From JAUVKT01 sp964634565 (GTDB lineage Bacteria; Bacteroidota; Bacteroidia; Bacteroidales; VadinHA17), in NCBI GenBank assembly GCA_964634565.1, contig CAZWLP010000035.1, positions 1-25,256 on the forward strand: a stretch of 25,256 nt of DNA, given 5' to 3'. The translations under genes were made by a program, and so were the position numbers. The notes below the pieces were generated by a model. The model was not told the DNA's origin and did not search any database. It worked only from the letters and a program-made list of their open reading frames with translations. This document shows positions 1 through 7,323 of this stretch, piece by piece. How positions within the stretch are numbered: the first letter of the stretch is position 1; the number at the start of each line of letters is the position of its first letter.

Positions 1-59
1 AATTTGCAGTGGAAGCACAGAAGTTGCTGCAGATAAGCCTGGAGGGATCGGTGGGATAG
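1..59 (+). CDS. sufB: SufB, C-terminal end only (Fe-S cluster scaffold)
   Basis: The window opens in the last 18 codons of an open frame (codons from base 3, TAG stop at 57-59). The peptide reads FAVEAQKLLQISLEGSVG, which resembles the conserved SufB C-terminus with its terminal EGSVG. SufB is the scaffold of the SufBC2D complex on which Fe-S clusters are built. The identification rests on this short tail and on its position directly upstream of sufC, as in suf operons. The rest of the gene and the operon promoter lie outside the window. Confidence 0.8.
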   Translation, partial: FAVEAQKLLQISLEGSVG

Positions 60-61
60 GC

Positions 62-82
62 GACAAACGACAAAAGACAAAC
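62..82 (+). repeat. Heptamer microsatellite (GACAAAM)x3
   Basis: Three consecutive heptamers, GACAAAC-GACAAAA-GACAAAC, followed by a degenerate fourth (GACGAAG). The array lies 3 bp after the sufB stop and 75 bp before sufC. The same heptamer recurs in sense orientation just upstream of the DUF3078 gene (6175-6202, other strand). This suggests a dispersed intergenic repeat family rather than a gene-specific signal. Confidence 0.7.
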
Positions 83-122
83 GACGAAGGGCGGAGAGCA
101 AAGAGTTACAACTTAACAGTTA

Positions 123-151
123 AACGATTAAACAATTCAACGATTAAACAA
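123..151 (+). repeat. 13-bp direct repeat upstream of sufC
   Basis: AACGATTAAACAA occurs at 123-135 and again at 139-151, a 16-bp period, ending 6 bp before the sufC ATG. It could be a regulatory site, a translation-enhancing A-rich leader or part of the dispersed intergenic repeat that begins at 62. No function can be read from the sequence. Confidence 0.6.
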
Positions 152-157
152 AATATA

Positions 158-907
158 ATGTTACAGATTAAGGATCTTAGAGCTACAATTGATGGGAAGG
201 AAATAATAAAGGGGATGACTCTTTCGGTAAAGGAGGGAGAAATTCATGCTATAATGGGGCCCAATGGTTCAGGGAAAAGCACCCTGGCATCTGTGCTTGC
301 AGGAAGGGAGATAGCTACAGTAACAGGTGGATCGGTTACATATATGGGTCATGACTTGCTGGAGATGGCAGCAGAAGATCGTTCCAGGATGGGCATCTTT
401 CTGGGTTTTCAGTATCCTATCGAGATACCTGGGGTAAGCATGGTTAACTTTATGAAAACTGCCATTAATGAGCATAGAAAATACAGGGGCGAAGAACCGC
501 TCAGTGCATCCGACTTTCTTAAACTAATGCGTGAGAGAAAAGAACTTGTTGAATTGGACTCAGCTCTTACAAGCAGGTCTGTAAATGAAGGGTTCTCCGG
601 GGGAGAAAAGAAAAGGAATGAGATTTTCCAGATGGCTATGCTCGAACCTAAGCTTGCCATCCTTGATGAAACTGACTCAGGATTGGATATCGATGCCCTC
701 CGGATAGTAGCAAACGGTGTAAATAAGCTTAAAAGCCCCGATAAATCAACAATAGTTATTACTCACTACCAGAGGCTGCTCGATTATATTATTCCTGATG
801 TGGTTCATGTACTTTACGATGGAAGGATAGTTAAGACAGCCGGTAAAGAACTGGCAATGGAACTTGAGGAGAAGGGTTACGACTGGATAAAAAAGGAACT
901 TGACTGA
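158..907 (+). CDS. sufC: SufC, Fe-S cluster assembly ATPase
   Basis: Cytoplasmic ABC-type ATPase of the SufBC2D scaffold complex, whose ATP hydrolysis drives the rearrangement needed to build and release Fe-S clusters. At 249 residues it has the usual family length. Visible motifs are Walker A GPNGSGKST (34-42), Q-loop region FQYP (84-87), ABC signature FSGGEKKRNE (146-155, the KKRNE form typical of SufC), Walker B AILDE (167-171) followed by TDSGLD, and switch histidine 203 in ITHYQRLL. It sits between sufB and sufD in the operon. The ATG has no Shine-Dalgarno sequence but an A/T-rich leader, as is usual in Bacteroidota. Confidence 0.97.
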   Translation: MLQIKDLRATIDGKEIIKGMTLSVKEGEIHAIMGPNGSGKSTLASVLAGREIATVTGGSVTYMGHDLLEMAAEDRSRMGIFLGFQYPIEIPGVSMVNFMKTAINEHRKYRGEEPLSASDFLKLMRERKELVELDSALTSRSVNEGFSGGEKKRNEIFQMAMLEPKLAILDETDSGLDIDALRIVANGVNKLKSPDKSTIVITHYQRLLDYIIPDVVHVLYDGRIVKTAGKELAMELEEKGYDWIKKELD

Positions 908-914
908 TCTTATA

Positions 915-2291
915 ATGGATAAAAAACAGGAGATATCATCGAAGTTTGAAACTCTTTACAAAGAAAATTCGGAAAGGGTAGGGCAATTTACTTCTGATTA
1001 TATTAATGGATTCAGGGAAAAGGCCCTTAAGGAATTTATGGAGCTTGGTGTTCCTGACAGAAAGGTTGAGAATTATAAGTATACCAACCTGGAACCGTGG
1101 TTCAGGGCAAATTATAAATCCTTTTTTATTCCCGAAGAAACAGACTTTAATGTAGCTCAGAATTTCAGGTGTGAAGTGGATACTCTTGATGTGCATGAGT
1201 TAATACTTGTAAATGGTTTTTATCCCTCCGGCAACGGGAGTATGAAACAACTAAATTCAGGCGTCTGGGTCGGGAGTCTGTCAGGTGCTTCAAAACAGTT
1301 TAAAGAGATTGTCGAAGCTCACTATGCAAAATATGCTGTTAACGGGAATGACGGACTTATCCCTCTGAATACAGCCCTTGCATCTGATGGGGTATTTGTA
1401 TATGTTCCATCCGGAATCAGACTTGATAAGCCCATTCAGATAGTAAACCTTGTTACAAGTGAGGTTGACACACTGGTTCAGCACAGAAATCTTTTTGTTA
1501 TTGAGGATAATTCGGATATTGAATTAATTGTATGCGACCATGCACTGTCGCCGCAGAAGTTTCTGACAAATGCAGTAACAGAGGTCTATGTTGGGAAAAA
1601 TGCAAGATTTGATATTTTAAGAATACAGAATGAGCATAATAATGCAGCCAAGCTTACTCATACCTTTATCCACCAGGAAAGAGACAGTGTTGCATCATCC
1701 AATAATGTAACCCTGCATGGGGGACTGGTTAGAAACAGTACCTGCCACAGGTTAAACGGAGAAGGTGCGGAAAGTAATTCATATGGTCTCTACCTTGCAG
1801 ACAGGTGGCAGCATATTGATAATTACGTTAATATTGAACATGCCGTTCCGAATTGTACCAGCAAGCAGTTATTTAAAGGAGTTCTGGATGATTACGCCAC
1901 CGCAACATTTAACGGTGCAATAAGAGTAGCAAAGGATGCCCAGGGTACAAGGGCCTACCAGAGCAATAACAATATTCTTCTTACCGACGACGCCAGGATG
2001 GATTCAAAGCCACAGCTGGAGATTTATGCCGATGATGTAAAATGCAGTCACGGTGCAACTGTCGGGCAGCTAGATGAAGAAGCATTGTTCTACCTGCGAT
2101 CGAGAGGGATCGATAAGGAAGAAGCAAGATTAATGCTTATGTTTGGTTTTGCCCATGAAGTTGCAGATACTATTAAGACTGAGGCACTTAAAGACAGAAT
2201 CGACGGACTTATACTGCAGCGTTTAAAGGGTGAGCTGACAAGGTGCACAACCTGTGCGATTAATTGTGAAAGCGATCATAAACATCATTAA
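915..2291 (+). CDS. sufD: SufD, Fe-S cluster assembly scaffold subunit
   Basis: SufD partners SufB in the SufBC2D scaffold. I chose the ATG at 915, 7 bp after the sufC stop, giving 458 residues; the frame is open back to a TTG at 900 inside sufC, which is less likely. The C-terminal half shows the SufB/SufD beta-helix core, including VTLHGGLVRNSTCHRLNGEG and the C-SHGATVGQLDEEALFYLRSRG block shared by the family. The protein ends in a Cys/His-rich tail: C444, C447 and C451 (CxxC-x3-C), then HKHH. The stop overlaps the sufS start by one base (TAATG), pointing to translational coupling. Confidence 0.95.
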   Translation: MDKKQEISSKFETLYKENSERVGQFTSDYINGFREKALKEFMELGVPDRKVENYKYTNLEPWFRANYKSFFIPEETDFNVAQNFRCEVDTLDVHELILVNGFYPSGNGSMKQLNSGVWVGSLSGASKQFKEIVEAHYAKYAVNGNDGLIPLNTALASDGVFVYVPSGIRLDKPIQIVNLVTSEVDTLVQHRNLFVIEDNSDIELIVCDHALSPQKFLTNAVTEVYVGKNARFDILRIQNEHNNAAKLTHTFIHQERDSVASSNNVTLHGGLVRNSTCHRLNGEGAESNSYGLYLADRWQHIDNYVNIEHAVPNCTSKQLFKGVLDDYATATFNGAIRVAKDAQGTRAYQSNNNILLTDDARMDSKPQLEIYADDVKCSHGATVGQLDEEALFYLRSRGIDKEEARLMLMFGFAHEVADTIKTEALKDRIDGLILQRLKGELTRCTTCAINCESDHKHH

Positions 2292-3505
2292 TGGATATTA
2301 ATAAAATAAGAGACCAGTTTCCTATACTTTCAAAAAGAGTATATGATAACCCGCTTGTTTACCTTGACAATGGAGCAACAACTCATAAGCCTCTTGCTGT
2401 AATAGAGGCAATAAGTGATGCTTACAAGAATTATAACAGTAATATACACAGGGGGGTACACTACCTGAGTGATATTTCGTCTGAGAAATATGAAGAAGCC
2501 CGTTCAGGAGTTCAGAGCTTTATTAATGCAGGCAAGAAGGAAGAAATAATATTTACTGCCGGCACAACAGCTTCCATCAATTTGCTGGCCTTCTCATTTG
2601 GAGAAAGGTTTATTAAGGAGGGTGATAATATTATTATTTCGGCGCTTGAGCATCATGCCAATATTGTTCCCTGGCAGATGATGTGCGAAAGAAGGGGCGC
2701 TGAACTCAAGGTAATACCGATGAACGATGAAGGCATCCTTGAGATAGATAAACTGGATAGCCTGATAACAGATAAAACAAGACTCGTTTCTGTAGCTCAT
2801 GTATCTAATTCGCTGGGTGTAATCAATCCAATTGAAAAAATAATTCAGATAGCTCATAAGAATGATATTCCTGTCATGATTGATGGAGCACAGGGGATAC
2901 AGCATGGGCATGTGGATGTAAGGAAACTGGATTGTGATTTTTATGTTTTCTCAGCTCACAAAGTCTATGGGCCAACTGGAATAGGGATTCTGTATGGTAA
3001 GGAGAAGTGGCTTGAGATGATGCCCCCTTACCAGGGTGGTGGTGATATGGTTGATAAGGTTACCTTCGAAAAAACCACCTATAATGAGTTGCCTTTTAAA
3101 TTTGAGGCAGGTACAACTAATTTTGTTGGTGCTGTGGGTCTTCATTCTGCACTTGACTTTTTCAGTGGTATTGGTATAGACGAAATAGTGGAGTATGAGA
3201 AAAAGCTTCTTGACTATGCAAGCAAGAGATTAAAAGATAGCTGCGGGATAAAGATTTATGGTGATACACCTGAGAAGGTAGCAATAATTTCTTTTCTGAT
3301 TGATGGTATTCACCAGTATGATGCAGGGATGATTCTCGATAAGATGGGTATTGCAGTAAGAACCGGTACTCATTGCGCTCAGCCGGTAATGGACAGGCTC
3401 GGAATAGATGGTACTATAAGGGCTTCGTTTTGTTTTTATAATACACAGGAAGAGGCTGATCGCCTGGTTGAAGGAGTAGATAAGGTAAAGCAACTAATGA
3501 GATAA
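2291..3505 (+). CDS. sufS: SufS, cysteine desulfurase (class II)
   Basis: PLP-dependent enzyme that removes sulfur from L-cysteine, leaving alanine, and passes the persulfide to SufE. Its 404 residues match the family length. The PLP lysine is K224 in FSAHKVYGPTG. ATTHKP near the N-terminus, HHAN (121-124) and the cofactor-binding D198 in MIDGAQ are present. The catalytic cysteine is C362 in RTGTHCAQP, the short-loop class II arrangement. It starts within the sufD stop codon and is followed 10 bp later by sufE, so the desulfurase and its acceptor are co-expressed. Confidence 0.97.
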   Translation: MDINKIRDQFPILSKRVYDNPLVYLDNGATTHKPLAVIEAISDAYKNYNSNIHRGVHYLSDISSEKYEEARSGVQSFINAGKKEEIIFTAGTTASINLLAFSFGERFIKEGDNIIISALEHHANIVPWQMMCERRGAELKVIPMNDEGILEIDKLDSLITDKTRLVSVAHVSNSLGVINPIEKIIQIAHKNDIPVMIDGAQGIQHGHVDVRKLDCDFYVFSAHKVYGPTGIGILYGKEKWLEMMPPYQGGGDMVDKVTFEKTTYNELPFKFEAGTTNFVGAVGLHSALDFFSGIGIDEIVEYEKKLLDYASKRLKDSCGIKIYGDTPEKVAIISFLIDGIHQYDAGMILDKMGIAVRTGTHCAQPVMDRLGIDGTIRASFCFYNTQEEADRLVEGVDKVKQLMR

Positions 3506-3515
3506 AATAAACTTT

Positions 3516-3944
3516 ATGACTATTGATGAAATCCAAAAGCAGATAGTAGAAGACTTTTCTGTCTTTGATGACTGGATGGATAAATATAATTACCTGATTG
3601 AGCTGGGAAGGGATCTGGAAGTACTCGATGAAAAGTTCAGGAAGAAGGATTACCTGATCGAGGGATGCCAGTCAAAGGTGTGGTTATACCCGGAGCTAAT
3701 TGATGGGAAACTTAAATTCAGGGCTGATAGTGATGCGATTATTACAAAGGGTATTGTTGCCCTGCTGATAAGGGTTGTGTCAGAACGAAGTCCTGAAGAG
3801 ATAATAAATTCCGATCTGTATTTTATTGATCAGATAGGTCTTAAACAGAACCTTTCACCAACAAGATCGAATGGCTTGCTGGCCATGGTTAAGCAGATGA
3901 AACTCTATGCCATTGCCATTAATGCAAAACAGAAAAGTAAATGA
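3516..3944 (+). CDS. sufE: SufE, sulfur acceptor for SufS
   Basis: SufE takes the persulfide from SufS and delivers sulfur to the SufBCD scaffold. The protein has 142 residues, normal for the family. The acceptor cysteine is C51 in the diagnostic EGCQSKVW motif. The SufE fold block ITKGIVALLIRVVSERSPEEI and the late LSPTRSNGL segment are also present. Its stop overlaps the next gene (ATGA, 3941-3944), so the two are probably translationally coupled. Confidence 0.96.
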   Translation: MTIDEIQKQIVEDFSVFDDWMDKYNYLIELGRDLEVLDEKFRKKDYLIEGCQSKVWLYPELIDGKLKFRADSDAIITKGIVALLIRVVSERSPEEIINSDLYFIDQIGLKQNLSPTRSNGLLAMVKQMKLYAIAINAKQKSK

Positions 3945-4264
3945 TGAGTACAAACGAATATATGGAGACTGAAGCGAGAATAGTTGGAGTGCTAAAGTCT
4001 ATCTACGATCCTGAGATTCCGGTTAATATTTATGATCTTGGTCTGATCTATGAGATTAGTGTTGATGAGGATAAGATTGCTCATATAACTATGACACTTA
4101 CAGCTCCTAACTGCCCCATGGCTGAAATGATCGTTGAAGAAGTGAAATATAAGGTGGCAGGGACCAGGGGAGTGAAAGATTGTGACTTCGTTCTTACATT
4201 TGATCCTCCCTGGGATAAGAGTATGATGACCGAGGAGGCAAAGCTTGAACTCGGCTTTCTTTAA
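3941..4264 (+). CDS. SufT/MIP18-like (DUF59) Fe-S maturation protein
   Basis: A 107-residue single-domain protein of the MIP18/DUF59 family. Key features are YDPEIPVNIYDLGLIYEI near the N-terminus and TLTAPNCPM, whose cysteine is the conserved one of the family, followed by FDPPWDKSMMTEEAKLELG. Members encoded in suf operons are often called SufT and take part in Fe-S protein maturation; PaaD of the phenylacetate pathway is a relative. The suf context favours the SufT role. The start overlaps the sufE stop; an alternative ATG lies one codon later at 3944. It is 14 bp upstream of queG. Confidence 0.9.
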   Translation: MMSTNEYMETEARIVGVLKSIYDPEIPVNIYDLGLIYEISVDEDKIAHITMTLTAPNCPMAEMIVEEVKYKVAGTRGVKDCDFVLTFDPPWDKSMMTEEAKLELGFL

Positions 4265-4278
4265 TAAAATTAATATCA

Positions 4279-5199
4279 ATGCCCGGACGCAAAGAATTGA
4301 CTCGCCTTATAAAACAAAGGTCGTCTGATCTTGGGTTTAAGCATTGTGGTATTGCAAGGGCAGACTTTCTCTCAGACCATGAGCATGGGCTTAAAGAATG
4401 GTTAGCCAGAGGCCTTCATGCCGATATGGCCTATATGAACCGTAATATCGATAAAAGACTCGATCCGCGACTTCTTATGGATGGGGCAAAGTCAGTAATA
4501 GTTGTTGGTTTAAACTATTTCCCCGGTGATACGAGCGCAAGTACAGATTCCCCCTTATTTTCAAAATACTCATATGGGAATGATTATCACAGGGTAGTAA
4601 AGGACAAACTCTATCTATTACTTTCTGAAATTAAAAAGTATTCCGGCGATATTAATGGTCGGGTATTTGTCGATTCAGCACCTGTTCTTGAAAGAGCCTG
4701 GGCTGCCAGGGCAGGACTTGGCTGGCAGGGAAAGAACTCTATGCTGATTAACCGTGATTCGGGCTCTTACTTCTTTATCGGAACTCTTATTACAGATGCA
4801 GAGCTTGAATATGAACCAGTAAGTATTATAGACTATTGCGGATCATGTTCAATATGTATTAAATCCTGTCCGACACAGGCAATTACTGAAGACCGCACCA
4901 TAGATTCATCGAGGTGTATTTCGTACCTGACCATTGAGAAAAGAGGTGAATTTGGAAGCATGGATACGAATCTTGAGGGCTATGTTTTTGGATGCGATAT
5001 CTGCCAGGATGTATGTCCGTGGAACCGGAAGGCAAAAGCTACCACAGAGGAAGAGTTTTCTCCCTTACCCGAGATAATTGAATATTCTGTAGACGACTGG
5101 AAAAAAATAACGGAAGATGAGTTTAATGTCATCTTCAGTTATTCTCCTGTTTTAAGAACAGGCTATAAGGGTTTTAAACGTAACCTTGATCATCTGTAA
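4279..5199 (+). CDS. queG: QueG, epoxyqueuosine reductase
   Basis: Last step of queuosine synthesis: reduction of epoxyqueuosine to queuosine in tRNA, using cobalamin and two 4Fe-4S clusters. The predicted general acid D132 lies in VDSAPVLERA. Cluster ligands are C187, C190, C193, C197 (CGSCSICIKSCP) and C213, C239, C242, C246 (CDICQDVCPWN). At 306 residues it lacks the C-terminal HEAT-like extension of the E. coli protein; this shorter form is common in Bacteroidota. It follows the SufT-like gene by 14 bp on the same strand, so it probably belongs to the suf transcript and is a natural client of that pathway. Confidence 0.95.
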   Translation: MPGRKELTRLIKQRSSDLGFKHCGIARADFLSDHEHGLKEWLARGLHADMAYMNRNIDKRLDPRLLMDGAKSVIVVGLNYFPGDTSASTDSPLFSKYSYGNDYHRVVKDKLYLLLSEIKKYSGDINGRVFVDSAPVLERAWAARAGLGWQGKNSMLINRDSGSYFFIGTLITDAELEYEPVSIIDYCGSCSICIKSCPTQAITEDRTIDSSRCISYLTIEKRGEFGSMDTNLEGYVFGCDICQDVCPWNRKAKATTEEEFSPLPEIIEYSVDDWKKITEDEFNVIFSYSPVLRTGYKGFKRNLDHL

Positions 5200-5206
5200 T
5201 ATCCCT

Positions 5207-5283
5207 GTTATTCCGATCCCGATTCTTCGGGAGAGGAATCTATACCCAGTAAGTTACAGATCCTTCGCTTTGCTCGGGATGAC
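5207..5283. repeat. Degenerate dispersed inverted repeat between convergent genes
   Basis: The left arm (5207-5241) begins GTTATTCCGA and ends GAGGAATCT. The right arm (5258-5283, AGATCCTTCGC...GGGATGAC) is its imperfect reverse complement. The left arm also holds an inner hairpin, CCCGA-TTCT-TCGGG, enclosed by ATTCC/GGAAT (5210-5239). The arms resemble the ATTCCGAGCGAAGCGAGGAATCT type of intergenic repeat seen in many Bacteroidota. It fills the whole gap between queG (+) and the DUF3078 gene (-), where it could act as a bidirectional terminator. Confidence 0.7.
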
Positions 5284-5285
5284 AA

Positions 5286-6167
5286 TTAAAACTTAAAAGA
5301 AAGCCCCACTCCCAGCAATTCTTTGAACTGTACTCTTGGCCCCTGTGCCAGACCTTCTGAGTCGAAAGTATCGATATCATCATCGTAAAGAAGATGGGTG
5401 GATATATTTGCAGAGATAAACTCGTTTACTTTCATATTGATCATGGCTTTCCAGCTTATATCAATATTCTGAGGCGTATTAAGATAGTTGGAGAATAGCT
5501 CCAGTGTGGATGTAAGGTTGATATTTTTCATTACTTCCTTGTTAACACCCACTTTTACTGTTCCCCCAAACTCTGATCTTGATGTTTTGCCCGCTTCTAC
5601 TCCGAACGAACCTGCTGCAGATAAACTATCATTCATTACAATGGTAACCTTTCCTCCAAGAGGGGATGCGGAGAAGTAAAAGCTATCACTGGGTTTATAT
5701 TCCATACCAATGGCCAGAATAATATATCCTGGCGAAAGAAAATCTGAAATCACTGTTCTTCCTGCATCACTTTCCTTATATCCCTTTGTGAACTGAGTCT
5801 TGAAATTAAGCAATCCGCTAACAAGCCAGTCTCCCGACATTTTTTGGCCATATTTCGACAGGAGGTCTATATGATCGTCGGTTTTACTTGAATTCCTGTC
5901 GCCTACTTTCTGTATCCCGTAACCAATGTCAAGGGCATTATCCCATGATGTCTTATCCTTTGAATAGTTAATATTAAAAGCAGTAAGTGCATTAACTGCG
6001 TAAGAGCTTTCGCCACCCTGTGCCCAGTTGGTAAGGCTCACCTGCGAGAAGTTCAGAGAAGCCATTCCATCCGACTTCCACGGACCGGCAACTGCTGTTG
6101 TGTCGTCCTGCGCTGTAGCCGTAAAAATAAATCCGAATACAGCTATAATTGTAATAATATATTTCAT
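5286..6167 (-). CDS. DUF3078 domain protein, probable outer-membrane beta-barrel
   Basis: A 293-residue exported protein. Residues 1-20 form a signal peptide (KYIITIIAVFGFIFTATAQ, cleavage before DD). The opening WKSDGMASLNFSQVSLTNWAQGGESSYAVN is the hallmark start of the DUF3078 family in Bacteroidota. The rest alternates polar and hydrophobic residues and ends in an aromatic residue (SFKF), as expected for an outer-membrane barrel. Its function is unknown. A heptamer repeat array lies only 8 bp upstream of its ATG. It runs in the same direction as the upstream mscS gene but is separated from it by a repeat-rich 138-bp spacer, so it may be transcribed separately. Confidence 0.88.
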   Translation of the reverse strand: MKYIITIIAVFGFIFTATAQDDTTAVAGPWKSDGMASLNFSQVSLTNWAQGGESSYAVNALTAFNINYSKDKTSWDNALDIGYGIQKVGDRNSSKTDDHIDLLSKYGQKMSGDWLVSGLLNFKTQFTKGYKESDAGRTVISDFLSPGYIILAIGMEYKPSDSFYFSASPLGGKVTIVMNDSLSAAGSFGVEAGKTSRSEFGGTVKVGVNKEVMKNINLTSTLELFSNYLNTPQNIDISWKAMINMKVNEFISANISTHLLYDDDIDTFDSEGLAQGPRVQFKELLGVGLSFKF

Positions 6168-6174
6168 CTTTTTT

Positions 6175-6202
6175 GTCTTTTGTCTTTTGTCTTTTGTCTT
6201 TT
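6175..6202 (-). repeat. Heptamer microsatellite (GTCTTTT)x4
   Basis: Four perfect tandem copies of GTCTTTT on the plus strand (GACAAAA-type on the minus strand), ending 8 bp upstream of the DUF3078 start codon. A single further copy, TTTTGTC, lies at about 6300 next to the mscS stop, so copies of the heptamer flank the hairpin-bearing spacer. Heptamer number is not a multiple of three but the array is non-coding; slippage could change promoter or leader spacing. Confidence 0.8.
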
Positions 6203-6305
6203 CCCTCTGCTCATCCTGGCTCCTTCTCAGATCGCCATAGCTTCAGCGAAGGTGATGCTAAACTGATCCACCGGATCAGTTATTTACGCTCGGCCCTCTT
6301 TTGTC
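6203..6305. repeat. Hairpin-bearing intergenic element between mscS and DUF3078 gene
   Basis: The core is a perfect hairpin at 6261-6281: AACTGATCC-ACC-GGATCAGTT, with 9-bp arms. Upstream lies a weaker stem around AGCTTCAGCGAAGGTGATGCT. The GC-richer sequence CGCTCGGCCCTC follows. The spacer is bounded by GTCTTTT heptamers on both sides and looks like a small dispersed repeat unit. It may also terminate transcription from mscS. Confidence 0.55.
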
Positions 6306-7136
6306 TTATTTATTATATATATGAACGTCGCTTTGTGGATAAGGAATAGATATTCCTTCCTTATCGAAGGTTTTCTTTACCTGCTCGGTTATATCAAAAT
6401 AAATATCCCAGTAATCTGATGATTTTGCCCAGGCTCTTACTGCAAAATTAACCGAACTGTCGGCCAGTTCAACCACTCTTACAAAGGGAGCAGGTTCCTT
6501 TATCACTTTTTCATGATTGTTCACAATGTCATTTAATACCTTCTTTGCCTTTTCAATATCATCACCATAACCTATTCCGAATTTAAAATCCACACGACGC
6601 GTTTCCTGGGCTGAATAGTTAATTAGTGAGCCGGTGGCAATAGGCGAATTAGGGATGATTATTACTTTATTGTCTGGTGTATGCATTACCGTAGTAAAGA
6701 TTTGTATCTCCTTTACAGTACCGGCATATCCCTGAGTTTCAATATAATCGCCCACCTTGTAAGGCTTAAAGAGCAGGATGATTACACCACCTGCAAAATT
6801 CTGTAGTGTTCCCTGCAGTGAAAGACCAACGGCCAGTCCGGCGGCACCAAGCACGGCGATAAATGAAGTCATTTCCACGCCAACCATACCAAGTACGCTG
6901 ATAAACAGCAAAACCCTAAGTCCTACACTTGTAAGACTCCTGAGGAAGGGGATAAGGGATTCGCTTACATCGGATTTTCTCAAGAGCCTTGTTAATCCCT
7001 TTGTAAGGGATTTTATGATTCTGAGTCCGATGATCAGGACAATAATAGCCAGAATCAGTTTTATCCCGTAGCTTGTGGCAAGTTCAAGAATTTTTTGCCA
7101 TAGAGCCTGGAAATCAAAGTTTGTGATATTCTCCAT
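6306..7136 (-). CDS. Small-conductance mechanosensitive channel (MscS family)
   Basis: Inner-membrane channel opened by membrane tension, releasing solutes on hypo-osmotic shock. I use the ATG at 7134-7136 (276 residues, close to E. coli MscS at 286). The frame is open upstream to 7217, but the added 27 residues lie in an AT-rich leader. Three transmembrane segments are visible, around 20-42, 63-85 and 90-120. The pore helix carries the Gly/Ala pattern GAAGLAVGLSLQGTLQNFAGG, followed by KPYKVGDYI and the cytoplasmic beta domain (PNSPI, INYSAQETRRVDF). It lies downstream of the kinase gene on the same strand with a 187-bp spacer, so it probably has its own promoter, although I find no clear one. 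Confidence 0.93.
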   Translation of the reverse strand: MENITNFDFQALWQKILELATSYGIKLILAIIVLIIGLRIIKSLTKGLTRLLRKSDVSESLIPFLRSLTSVGLRVLLFISVLGMVGVEMTSFIAVLGAAGLAVGLSLQGTLQNFAGGVIILLFKPYKVGDYIETQGYAGTVKEIQIFTTVMHTPDNKVIIIPNSPIATGSLINYSAQETRRVDFKFGIGYGDDIEKAKKVLNDIVNNHEKVIKEPAPFVRVVELADSSVNFAVRAWAKSSDYWDIYFDITEQVKKTFDKEGISIPYPQSDVHIYNK

Positions 7137-7323
7137 ATCTGAAAATTTTAGGTTAATTGTTAATAATATATTTACAATTAAACGTAGTATAGAACAAATT
7201 GTTAAATAAGTCCACAAATTAATTATTTTTTAATTTTCCGGGCAGAAAATAATTGAGTTATTTTATATAGCAGAATCGATCAGGATCGTAGTTTTGTCTG
7301 ACCGTAAATTATTTCCATCTTAT

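Noticed and set aside
284..301. TGGCAT...CTTGCA, sigma-54-like sequence inside sufC
   Set aside because: The GG-GC spacing is 11 bp instead of 10, and it lies within the coding sequence for the ATPase core.
900..914. TTG start for SufD at 900, inside the sufC stop region
   Set aside because: An ATG at 915 in the same frame sits 7 bp after the sufC stop and gives a normal SufD N-terminus; the extra five residues look like read-back into sufC.
7137..7217. N-terminal extension of the MscS protein to 7217
   Set aside because: The added 27 residues come from AT-rich leader sequence, and the family length fits the ATG at 7136.
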